From contig NZ_CP037423.1 in NCBI RefSeq assembly GCF_007754155.1, positions 3,968,001 to 4,032,000 of the forward strand: a stretch of DNA of 64,000 nt, given 5' to 3'. Source of the stretch: Stieleria neptunia. Its GTDB lineage: Bacteria > Planctomycetota > Planctomycetia > Pirellulales > Pirellulaceae. Made by a program: the position numbers and the translations under genes. This document shows positions 56,301-63,213 of this stretch, piece by piece. The notes beneath the pieces are model-generated. The model was given only the letters and a program-made list of their open reading frames with translations, did not search any database and was not told the origin of the DNA. Each line of letters starts with the position of its first letter. Positions within the stretch are counted from its first letter, which is position 1.

Positions 56301-56425
56301 CGCCGCACCGCGAACACTCCGTCCGTGGTCGGGTCGAGTTCCAGCGGTTCGCGCGGACCGTCGGCCGACTGCCCCGGCGTTCGGTGGACGGTTGAATCGC
56401 TAGCCGTTGGTTCTTGGTTTTCCAT
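53366..56425 (-). CDS. Transmembrane Ser/Thr protein kinase with extracytoplasmic beta-helix-like region
   Basis: 1,019 aa. A charged N-terminal region of about 105 residues precedes the kinase domain (about 109-370): IGGGGMGAVF, VALKVIPF, IVHRDIKPSNVLV, and VDMGLARS, where the usual DFG reads DMG while the Asp is kept. One membrane helix (MIAALLILMIGGYLEL, about 403) is followed by a 190-residue Ser/Gly/Asp/Pro-rich linker. The outer C-terminal part (about 640-1019) has repeated short strands (DGAILVATLADAVDLAMRFG, NMVFESTVGRTIIRMVST, FRNLDFHWEL, FQNCTFTLVNKAIHDG) suggesting a right-handed beta-helix. Active kinase probable; ligand unknown. Confidence 0.9.
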   Translation of the reverse strand: MENQEPTASDSTVHRTPGQSADGPREPLELDPTTDGVFAVRRSPKGKSVKQVDGEGAVVGPAEDIAPGLEEAKTVIRQAAASGQPKSAGSGRTPADIAKVLVGEQLNQYFLEALIGGGGMGAVFRAHDQQLDRIVALKVIPFVGNDPELQRRFRNEAQNAAKLDHPRIARVFDAGNYDDWHYIVFEYINGTNVRDLVDHHGVLSLDDAVVFTSQVAEALDHASQRGIVHRDIKPSNVLVSDDGSIKLVDMGLARSDNLDLSEDMTASGVTLGTFDYISPEQAFDPRDADIRSDLYSLGCTFYFMLTGEAPYTGGTMLQKLISHGNAPLPNPKALRADLPDEAIAVMHRMMAKDPQSRYQNARDLLADLSELAYRFQLKRAQSNAVVTLPSGNEGLQRLQLHLPWMIAALLILMIGGYLELQSTATRDAFVINRPPALSRTGATRPSLPPSGVVESDSGAAISDGSEADRFPPSSSGSFSDSDPMSNGSDSSLPGGSAGPGDRVGPGTIDSPSVEPGMDLDDVSEAAARPPSFGARLPLPETLGNEDDLPSASFDENTAMTPNETGEIEFDSTTSGLSASAAGGLAAAGSAVGTGIPETNRMNKPNGSAAVVSPTRPVMPAELPVPQSVRVVSPSLLALSMRVDQIDRDTDGAILVATLADAVDLAMRFGVGRVELATAELVTGPLTIPQDNMVFESTVGRTIIRMVSTDTLAIGRSEMLNIGNHRTQFRNLDFHWELAQEQVDGGSMFVLNDNRLSRFQNCTFTLVNKAIHDGVSFFQIVTDPKALPDSETLPGRILNPNEDALPLVAIQLDNAVVRGEATLIQMDYAAALQLVWKNGLLAISGRMIDTSGARRRPTPIASPIQLSLSNVTAEIPRGLLRMRLGPDGIFPVPIEREANQCVFLVEDGQPHVEIIGVETLATERPYLKLRGEDNAYVGAPTLSDPLLSVSDLAGNTSVYMMEELAAQSLPWIDERRPRWSVRWSSVRPRSQTYHRLTPTNYRQDGAIYFGFQEPDLPAAP

Positions 56426-56692
56426 CGCCAGACGTCAGAGGAGCACGCGCAAAAAAGACGCGTGGAACCGGCCCGCACCCAAGAAAATCCGTCATTCTGC
56501 TCGCACCGGCCTAGACCCGAATCCTACTCGTGCACGCCAAGCCGGTCAACGAATTCCGCCGCCGGAGTCTCCCACGAGGGGCCCGTGGGGCCGGATTTGC
56601 GGGTCCATCAGGTCGCTTGGCGGACGATTCGTCCCACCCGCGGGTGGCTCATGCTTCGATGCCACCTATTTTGACCCCAAGCGGGGGTTTTT

Positions 56693-56897
56693 GTTAGCGG
56701 TAGGGCGCGAGCCCTCCGGTCTTTTACGGTGTTTTTGAAGCGCGACCGGACGGCTCGCGGGTTGTCGATTTAGTCGGGATCTGCTGAGTCAATGGTGAGC
56801 CGCTGGCCGTAAGGCCTCGGGCAGCGTCGCAGTGCCCGGCCGCTTACGCGCCCGAGGCTCACAAAAACGACAGCCCTGCTCGCGCCGTTCCGCTAAC
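56693..56897. repeat. Family-A palindromic element with nested second palindrome, copy 2
   Basis: GTTAGCGG...CCGCTAAC, 205 bp. The inner 118-bp unit (56759-56876, GGGTTGTC...GACAGCCC) is close to the reverse complement of the inner unit at 12668-12786 and contains GTGAGCCGCTGGCCGTAAGG and GAGGCTCAC. CTCGCG flanks both sides of the inner unit, as in the other copy. The rest of the 502-bp spacer 56426-56928 shows nothing else I can name. Confidence 0.8.
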
Positions 56898-56928
56898 ACC
56901 TTGAGAGCGAAAGTAGATGGCATTGGGC

Positions 56929-57921
56929 TCACGCTTTCCGCTGGGATGGCGTCCATTCCGGATTCACCAGGTTTGGGGGACGCTCGCCGCGGCAGGCGGC
57001 CAAGCAATTCTCGATCGCCAACTCCCCCATCCGCGTGCGTGTCTCCACCGTGGCGCTGCCCAGGTGGGGAGCCAACACGACATTTTGCATCGACAACAAT
57101 TCCGGCTCCACCTTCGGTTCGTGCTCATAGACGTCCAGTCCGGCTCGCGCGATCGTTCCATCGCGGAGTGCCTGGACGAGTGCCGATTCGTCAACGACAG
57201 CCCCTCGCGCGGTGTTGATCAACGTCGCCGTCGGCTTCATCCGTTTTAACTGCGGCGTCGAGATCAGATGACGAGTCTGCTCGGAGAGGGCGACATGAAT
57301 GGACACAAAGTCCGACTCGCTCAACATCTCGTCCAGCTCGCGGTATTCCACCCCCAGCGTCTTCTCCTCGTCCGCCGACAGCCGGGTTCGATTCCAATAC
57401 AGCACGCGCATGTCAAAGGCCAGCGCCCGCTTGGCCATCGCCTTGGCGATTCGCCCCAGACCGACCAGCCCGATCGTCCCGCCGGTCACCTCGGCGCCGA
57501 GCATTTGCAGCGGTTCCCAGCCTGCCCACTGCCCTGATCGCACCAGGCGATCGCCTTCGATCACGCGCCGAGCCGACGCCATCAACAACGCCCATGCCAT
57601 GTCGGCGGTGCATTCGGTCAACACTCCCGGCGTGTTGGTGACCGCGACGTTTCGCTCCGTCGCGGCGGGAACGTCGATGTTGTTGAACCCAACGGCATAA
57701 TTCGAAACGACTTTCAAGCTCGGATTGACGTCCAACAGCTCGCCGTCGATTTGATCGGTCAACAAACAAATCAGCCCATCGACGTCACGCACGCCGTCCA
57801 TCAATTCGGCACGCGTCAGCCCACGGTCCAAGTCGCCATGACGAACGATCGCCTCCGCCTGCAATCGGTCCATCGAATCAGAAGGAAGGCGCCGCGTCAC
57901 AAAAATTTTTGGTTTCGACAT
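56929..57921 (-). CDS. D-isomer-specific 2-hydroxyacid dehydrogenase (glyoxylate/hydroxypyruvate reductase-like)
   Basis: 330 aa from ATG at 57921 (MSKPKIFVTRRLP); TTG at 57939 adds six residues. NAD(P)-binding GLVGLGRIAKAMAKRA, and the catalytic set NTARGAVVDE (Arg), DVYEHEPK (Glu) and LAPHLGSATVETR (His). VSNYAVGFNNIDVPAATERNV is the substrate-loop region typical of glyoxylate/hydroxypyruvate reductases. It reduces small 2-keto acids. Isolated gene, downstream of the halogenase pair but separated by a purine-rich repeat region. Confidence 0.93.
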   Translation of the reverse strand: MSKPKIFVTRRLPSDSMDRLQAEAIVRHGDLDRGLTRAELMDGVRDVDGLICLLTDQIDGELLDVNPSLKVVSNYAVGFNNIDVPAATERNVAVTNTPGVLTECTADMAWALLMASARRVIEGDRLVRSGQWAGWEPLQMLGAEVTGGTIGLVGLGRIAKAMAKRALAFDMRVLYWNRTRLSADEEKTLGVEYRELDEMLSESDFVSIHVALSEQTRHLISTPQLKRMKPTATLINTARGAVVDESALVQALRDGTIARAGLDVYEHEPKVEPELLSMQNVVLAPHLGSATVETRTRMGELAIENCLAACRGERPPNLVNPEWTPSQRKA

Positions 57922-57962
57922 TGAAGGTCTAAGTTTCAATTTCCAGGTTTCGGATTGCTGGA

Positions 57963-58070
57963 GTGGTTCTCAGCAACGCTATTTTCTTGTCACCCATTTT
58001 CTTGTCTTTTTCGTCTTCTCCTACCCCATTTTTCTGCCCCCCTTTTTCTGCCAACTTCCCCTGCCCCCGC
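57963..58070. repeat. Degenerate purine-rich tandem tract
   Basis: On the minus strand (sense for the genes on both sides) it reads as loose repeats of GGGGCAGAAAAATGGGG and GACAAGAAAATGGGTG. The words resemble the 16-bp minisatellite at 15951 (GGCAGAATGATGGGGT), suggesting a decayed relative. Confidence 0.6.
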
Positions 58071-58072
58071 CA

Positions 58073-59551
58073 TCACTTGGTCGCCGTGTACGCGTATCGA
58101 TTCCCATCCCCCTCGAATAATCCGGCGGTGTTCCACGGAGCGATCAAGTTTCGCAATTGATCGACCACTTCGCCGTCATCCGCATCGGAGTCGATGACAT
58201 TGGCAGACTGTTTGACCGCCGCGACAAACGCCTCGTCGTCGGCTTGCCACAACCGGCCGGGCATCTCCCCGCGTCCGATCCGTTCTTCACAGGCGATCGC
58301 GGCGGCAAAATAAACCATACAGGATGCAACGAATCGCGGAAACGAGTGCAGCGAGCTGTACTTCATGGCTCTGTACGCCATCGCGATCATTTGATCGACG
58401 TGGCATGCTTCGGCAAGAATCGACGCTCGATAGCGCCCGATCCGTTCGCCTGGATGGTTCGCCAATAGAATGTCCGCCAACCGTCCCACACCCGCCAACG
58501 CGTGGGCGATCCCGGTGCTGTGCAGCGGATCGATTGTCGCCGCCGTCGTCGGCGTCATCAGACAATTTGTCGCGACGACGGGATCGTGCAGGCGTTGAAT
58601 CCGGCCGATCGTGGCGACAGCGGAACCCGGCGCCACCAGTACACTGTCGCGAAAAACGCGATTGAGCGTCGCATCACCGCTGAATCGATCGTTCAGGGCG
58701 CGAGTCGCCCGCTGCAACGTGTCGTGATGCGTCGACGCGTCACCGGGGAGCGGCGATACGACCCCGACACTGGTGATGCCGTTGTTCATCCGCAGCATCC
58801 AGACCCAGCCATCGTCGATCAAATGGTGTTGCGCCGCCGCATCGGCATCAAACGGTTGCGATGCGCGGCGATCGCCGTGGATCGAATTAAAAAGTTCCGA
58901 GTAGGACTCGACGCCACGAAAATGCGCATAGGCGGCACAGGTCTTGGTGGTCAACCGCTCCGTGATCGGGGCTACCCCCAGCAATCGCGCCGACACCGCC
59001 GCAGCGCCGGACGCATCGACGACGAAGGCCGCGGTGATGGGATCGCCGGATGCCAGGTGAATTCGCGATTGGGCGGAATCCGACAAATCCAGCGACGTCA
59101 CGGAGACGTCTTCCCTTGCATCGACTCCCGCGTCCAACGCTTTTCGAAACAGATAGGCATCGACGTCGCTGCGATACCAGTGCGTGTCGCTGTTGGAGTC
59201 CGTCGGGCTGGCCGCGACGATCAGCGATCGTTCCCCTAACTGCGATTCGACGTTCCAGCGACGGTGGTCGAAGTAGCTGAAACCGCGTTTCATCCCACAG
59301 GCCAGTTCCGGCAACGTCTGCCGCCAGCGACCGTAGGCGGAAAGATTTTCCAAGTCGGCAAGACCGTATTGTTGGCCGAGTCGGCGGAGCAGCAGGTCGG
59401 CGATCGGTGTGGAAGATTCTCCGATCGCGAATCGGGGATGCCTGGCCGCATCGAGCAAGGCCACGCGGCGACCGCGCGATGCCAGGATTCTGGCCAGGAT
59501 CGATCCGGAAAACCCGGAGCCGATGATGGCGACGTCAAACCGCTTGTTCAT
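58073..59551 (-). CDS. FAD-dependent halogenase/geranylgeranyl reductase-like oxidoreductase
   Basis: 492 aa. VAIIGSGFSGSILARILASRG is the FAD fingerprint, FAIGESSTPIADLLLRRLG is the GES loop of tryptophan halogenase-like flavoproteins, and WYRSDVDAYLFRKALDAGVD and VVDASG follow. DDGWVWMLRMNNGITSVGVV occupies the place of the halogenase WxWxIP motif but reads W-V-W-M-L, so halogenation is uncertain; hydroxylation or reduction are alternatives. The C-terminal helical part (HVDQMIAMAYRAMKYSSLHSF) matches that subfamily. Its start overlaps the radical SAM stop (ATGA), so the two are coupled. Confidence 0.85.
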   Translation of the reverse strand: MNKRFDVAIIGSGFSGSILARILASRGRRVALLDAARHPRFAIGESSTPIADLLLRRLGQQYGLADLENLSAYGRWRQTLPELACGMKRGFSYFDHRRWNVESQLGERSLIVAASPTDSNSDTHWYRSDVDAYLFRKALDAGVDAREDVSVTSLDLSDSAQSRIHLASGDPITAAFVVDASGAAAVSARLLGVAPITERLTTKTCAAYAHFRGVESYSELFNSIHGDRRASQPFDADAAAQHHLIDDGWVWMLRMNNGITSVGVVSPLPGDASTHHDTLQRATRALNDRFSGDATLNRVFRDSVLVAPGSAVATIGRIQRLHDPVVATNCLMTPTTAATIDPLHSTGIAHALAGVGRLADILLANHPGERIGRYRASILAEACHVDQMIAMAYRAMKYSSLHSFPRFVASCMVYFAAAIACEERIGRGEMPGRLWQADDEAFVAAVKQSANVIDSDADDGEVVDQLRNLIAPWNTAGLFEGDGNRYAYTATK

Positions 59552-60414
59552 AACAGGTTCGCGTCTTGTTCAAGGATGGCGGATTCGAATCGTTCCAGCA
59601 GACGCCGCCGCGGTTCGCTCAGTGCCTCGCCCGCGATCTCCCACAGGTCCACGCTCAAGCACGCCTCGGAACGCACATCATCGAGCGAAGCGGCGTACAG
59701 ATCCACTAGGTGTTCCAGTTCAATCCGCGGCAATGAATTCGCCGTGCCGTTCCAGCCGTGGCCGGCCCGCGCCGGAATCAAACTGATGTGGCGGGCGCCG
59801 GCGTGCAGCGCGTGACGGATGGACAGTCGCGCCCATCGCATCGATTCTTTCACCGACAACTGTGGTGCACCGACGATCAAAAAGACACGCAGATCGATGC
59901 CGTCGGCATGCAACGCGTTGGCATACCGATCGAAATCATCGCGAGACATCTGTTTGCCGAGCCGCTGGAGCATCCTCGGCTGCACCGTTTCCAGTCCGAC
60001 GGCGACCTCCAGCTTTCCGGTGACGTGTTGACGAAACCGATCATGGCGGTGGCTGCCGAAACGCGGGTGGTTTTCGATGATCACCCGATCATAGCCGGCA
60101 CACAGTTGGCCGATCGTCGCGTAGTCTTGCGGAGGTATACTGGACGGATCAAAGAAATTGCCGCTGTTGTACAACTTGATCCAAGACGCTCGCTCCAGAC
60201 GCTGTTGGGCATAACGGATTTGGGTCGGAATCGCCCCCGGTTGTGATGGATGGGACAAGGTGTTGCGGTGCAAATCGCACATCGAGCAACCGATCGGGCA
60301 TCGGCTGGCGGTCAAGAAGACGGTGGCGACATCGACGATTCCCTTGGTTCCGCACCCCTGCCTGATCGGCTCGCGTTCGTTCAGGAAGGCGTAGGGGCGC
60401 TGGGGGTCGAGCAC
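59548..60414 (-). CDS. Radical SAM protein
   Basis: 288 aa from GTG at 60414; TTG at 60423 is also possible, while the longer open frame would overlap the divergent zinc-ribbon gene. VFLTASRCPIGCSMCDLH carries the Cx3Cx2C iron-sulfur motif. It continues with IKLYNSGNFFDPSSIP, RVIIENHPRFGS, LEVAVGLETVQPRMLQRLGKQM and DLRVFLIVGAPQLSVKESMRW, strands of the radical SAM barrel of the B12-free elp3/MiaB type. The reaction is unknown. It is translationally coupled to the halogenase-like gene, pointing to a joint modification pathway. Confidence 0.88.
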   Translation of the reverse strand: MLDPQRPYAFLNEREPIRQGCGTKGIVDVATVFLTASRCPIGCSMCDLHRNTLSHPSQPGAIPTQIRYAQQRLERASWIKLYNSGNFFDPSSIPPQDYATIGQLCAGYDRVIIENHPRFGSHRHDRFRQHVTGKLEVAVGLETVQPRMLQRLGKQMSRDDFDRYANALHADGIDLRVFLIVGAPQLSVKESMRWARLSIRHALHAGARHISLIPARAGHGWNGTANSLPRIELEHLVDLYAASLDDVRSEACLSVDLWEIAGEALSEPRRRLLERFESAILEQDANLL

Positions 60415-60438
60415 GGCGGACAAAACGGTTAGACGAAA

Positions 60439-60648
60439 ATGAACAATGCGATCGAGGAATGCCCGAATTGTAACGCGCGCATCCATTCCCGCGCATCGCA
60501 GTGCCCGTGGTGCGGCCAGCAACGTGACTTGCCCACGTTGCAACCCGTTCGAAGGCGTCTGTCGCTGGGGGCGTTGATCACCATCTTGACGTTGGCCGCG
60601 TTGTTGATGTGGCTGATGTCGTTGAAACCGCCCAGCGCGATGCCCTAG
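60439..60648 (+). CDS. Zinc-ribbon mini-protein with one membrane helix
   Basis: 69 aa, divergent from the radical SAM gene with only 24 bp between the starts. ECPNCNARIHSRASQCPWCGQQRDL is a compact four-Cys zinc ribbon. A basic linker (RRRLS) is followed by a membrane helix (LGALITILTLAALLMWLM). No family name; cytoplasmic ribbon with a C-terminal anchor is the simplest topology. Confidence 0.75.
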   Translation: MNNAIEECPNCNARIHSRASQCPWCGQQRDLPTLQPVRRRLSLGALITILTLAALLMWLMSLKPPSAMP

Positions 60649-60662
60649 CCCGGTCGGTATCT

Positions 60663-60741
60663 TCTAGCGGCAGGGCGCGAGGCCTCCGGTCTTTCATGGA
60701 GTTTTTGAAACGCGACAGCCCGCTCGCGCCGTTCCGCTAAC
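60663..60741. repeat. Family-A palindrome
   Basis: TCTAGCGGCAGGGCGCGAGG...GCTCGCGCCGTTCCGCTAAC. The right half holds GCGACAGCCCGC, a scar-like trace of the inner element seen at 12668 and 56759. CATGCTTCACAGCGTTC at about 60763 matches one terminal repeat of the 11073 element. Confidence 0.8.
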
Positions 60742-61117
60742 ATCGCGTCAAACACAGGAAAGACATGCTTCACAGCGTTCACCCCGAGGGCGCCGTCGGA
60801 ACTGTCATATCCGGAACTGCCGGACGAGCCGTTTCGAAGCGACCCCCGTCGCGAGCTTGATCTTTAATTCTTCAAGGAAAACAAGGGGAAGCATTGCGAG
60901 CAAGACGATAGCCACTTCTGCACGAGAGAACACGATCAACGATCCGTGGAACTCGTGAAGCAAACGCTGCAAAACCAAACGGTAGTGTCGGCGAGTGATG
61001 ATCGAACTAGCAAGACACGATCTGGCAAGTGCTCACCGGCACAGGTCACCACCACCACCGATTCAGCAGCCGAAGCGCTGGCAAGACCCTTCCAAAACTA
61101 ATTCATGGAGAATCACG
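60742..61117. other. Leader region of the CGCE protein gene
   Basis: About 375 bp. No other gene is supported. The part close to the start (GGAG seven bases before ATG) is a good ribosome-binding site. No clear promoter boxes were found. Confidence 0.4.
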
Positions 61118-61729
61118 ATGCGTCGTGTAATCGTACCTGCTTTGTTGGCCGTCGCTCTGGTCGCAAGCACCTCGTCAAACGCAAGCGCGTTTGGCCTGTT
61201 GGAAAAACTTTGTAAAAGCGGTTGTGACACCGGTTGTGCAGCTGAACCCGCTTGCGGCTGTGAAGTCGCTTGCGAACCTGCATGCGGATGTGAAGTGGCC
61301 GTTCCTTGTGGATGTGCAGCCGAGCCGATGTGCGGCTGCGAAGTTGTCGATCCCTGCGGTTGCGACAGCGGCTGCAAAAAGCATGGCGGCCTGCTCGCCA
61401 AGCTGTTCGGTCATCGTGGCGGATGCGGATGCGACGCCGGTTGCTGCGACGTCGAGCCGGCTTGCGGTTGCGAAGTTGCTGCTCCTTGCTGTGCACCCGA
61501 ACCAGCCTGTGGCTGCGAAATCGCTGCTCCGGCTTGCGGATGCGAAGTCCCGGCTTGCGATAGCTGCTGCGGACCGAAAAAGAGCCACTTCGGCTTGCTG
61601 AAGAAACTGTTCAGCAAGAAGAGCAGCTGCGGATGCGACATGGGTTGTGCCGCTGAGCCGACTTGTGGCTGCGGATTCGTCGAGCCGGCTTGCGGATGCG
61701 AAGTCGCTGCTCCTTGCGGATGCAACTGA
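61118..61729 (+). CDS. Exported Cys-rich CGCE-repeat protein
   Basis: 203 aa from ATG at 61118. A Sec signal MRRVIVPALLAVALVASTSSNASA is followed by more than a dozen short repeats of the type EPACGCEVA, VPCGC and EPACGCEIAAP, broken by two similar basic blocks (KHGGLLAKLFGHRGGCGCD, SHFGLLKKLFSKKSSCGCD) and an N-terminal FGLLEKLCKSGCD. Cys makes up roughly a fifth of the mature protein. Similar proteins are known in Rhodopirellula relatives as abundant exported proteins; cell-wall crosslinking through disulfides is plausible. A strong terminator follows, suggesting a monocistronic transcript. Confidence 0.9.
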   Translation: MRRVIVPALLAVALVASTSSNASAFGLLEKLCKSGCDTGCAAEPACGCEVACEPACGCEVAVPCGCAAEPMCGCEVVDPCGCDSGCKKHGGLLAKLFGHRGGCGCDAGCCDVEPACGCEVAAPCCAPEPACGCEIAAPACGCEVPACDSCCGPKKSHFGLLKKLFSKKSSCGCDMGCAAEPTCGCGFVEPACGCEVAAPCGCN

Positions 61730-61901
61730 GACTGAGTAAGAGATGCCGAGGATCGGGACGACATTCCTCATGGAGTTCCCGCCAAGCACCCTGTTCCAAC
61801 CGGCTGACTTAGGAGACGACTCGCATCTTCTCCCTGGTGAGTGACCCGAGTCAGCTGTGCAACGCTCCGAGCCGATTCCGATTTCGAAGCGAATATCTCG
61901 A

Positions 61902-61942
61902 AAGCCCCGATGGTTTGAAAAAACCATCGGGGCTTTTTTTTT
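61902..61942 (+). terminator. Strong Rho-independent terminator of the CGCE gene
   Basis: Perfect 15-bp stem AAGCCCCGATGGTTT / AAACCATCGGGGCTT around GAAA, followed by nine T. The region 61730-62078 holds nothing else I can name. Confidence 0.95.
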
Positions 61943-62078
61943 GCGAAGGGTACGAATTCGCCAGGACACGATTGCGCTAGGGTAATATGGCGGGTGGGGC
62001 CGTCGTCTGAATCGGCGGCGATCCTCCCGTTTTTCCGATCCAGTCTCTTCCGCACCCAACCCAGGATCAGGTCGGCTG

Positions 62079-63177
62079 ATGCTCGAAACCCCATCGTCGG
62101 TCCGTGTCAATCAACGCAACGCGATCGTGATTGCAGTGCTGTTGGGGGCCGCCGTTTTGATGTTGGCGACCGTGTCACCGGTATGGCTGATCTGTCTGCC
62201 CCTGGTGCCGCTGGCGTACTGGTGGTGGCGGCGGCGAACACTCCGCCGGCTGCGGGTGATGGCCGAGCCGTTTCCGGGTGAGCTGGAAGCCGCACTCCGG
62301 CAGCAGGTCGCTTAGGACCGTCGGAAGAATAAGTGGCGGGGATTGATTGTGGGATAGGCTTCCAGCCTGTCGTTTTCGCCATGACAGGCTGGAAGCCTAT
62401 CCCACTTATTCTTCCGACGGTCCTTACTTTCGTGCCCTCGATGATGCCGGCCGCGAGCGTTTTCGCAATCTCGTGAAAGTCTTTTTGGACGAAACTCCGA
62501 TCACCGGCATTCGCACCGACGTCGACACCACCACGCGGGCACTTGTCGCCGCCAGCGCGATCATTCCGGTGTTCGGTTTCGACGATTGGGAATACTCGGG
62601 GTTGGGTGAGGTGCTGATCTACCCCAATGCGTTCGGCGACGATTACAGCACGTCGGGTGAAAACGACAACGTCGATCGTCGGACCTTGGGCATGGTCGGC
62701 CTGGGACACCTGAGCGGAGTGATGATCCTGTCCAAACCCGATCTGATAGCGGGGTTTGAAAACCCCGAAGACAAACGCAACGTCGGGATCCACGAGTTTG
62801 CGCATCTGGTCGACAAGGCCGACGGAAGCATCGACGGCCTGCCGCCGGGCGCCGGACTCGCGACCGCGGGGCCGTGGATTCAGTGGATCGGGGAAGAGCT
62901 GAAAAACAAACCCCGGGGGCGTCACCACATCGATCAGTACGCCTACACCAACGAAGCGGAGTACTTTGCGGTGTTGTCGGAATACTTTTTCGAAGCCCCG
63001 GACGTGCTGCAGGCCAAGGCACCGAAGATCTACGAGATGTTGCAGCACATGTATCGCCAGAACACACGCAGCTTTCTATCCGGTGTCATGCGTCGGCCCA
63101 AGCGGGTGAGGCGGAATGCCAAGTGCCCTTGTGGGAGCGGGGAAAAGTTCAAACACTGCTGTCGGCGGAAACGATAG
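62079..63177 (+). pseudogene. M90 (MtfA-like) zinc metallopeptidase gene split by a palindromic element
   Basis: The 5' part (62079-62315, 78 aa) has two membrane helices (IVIAVLLGAAVLMLATV, WLICLPLVPLAYWWW) and ends at a TAG created by the insertion. The 3' part (from 62427, CTTTCGTGCCCTCGATG onward) encodes the catalytic domain: FRNLVKVFLDETPITGIRTD, AASAIIPVFGFDDWEYSGLGEVLIYP, GIHEFAHLVDKADG (HExxH) and YAYTNEAEYFAVLSEYFF, then a SEC-C zinc motif (CPCGSGEKFKHCC) at the C-terminus. Removing 62315-62423 plus one TTA joins Q-Q-V-A to Y-F-R-A-L in one frame. The 3' part could in theory be translated from TTG at 62347 inside the element; I expect loss of function. Confidence 0.88.
62315..62423. 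mobile_element. Family-B palindromic (MITE-like) element inserted in the M90 gene
   Basis: 109 bp. Outer inverted repeats GGACCGTCGGAAGAATAAG and complement; inner inverted repeats ATAGGCTTCCAGCCTGTC and complement; a 17-base asymmetry in the left arm. TTA occurs directly on both sides (62312-62314, 62424-62426), consistent with a 3-bp target duplication. Confidence 0.88.
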
Positions 63178-63213
63178 ACGCGACCCAACCCTCTTTCATG
63201 ACGATTCGACTCC

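Noticed and set aside
62347..62426. Independent start of the M90 catalytic part inside the palindrome
   Set aside because: TTG with no ribosome-binding site inside a mobile repeat; the exact frame restoration on excision argues for a broken gene rather than a designed start.
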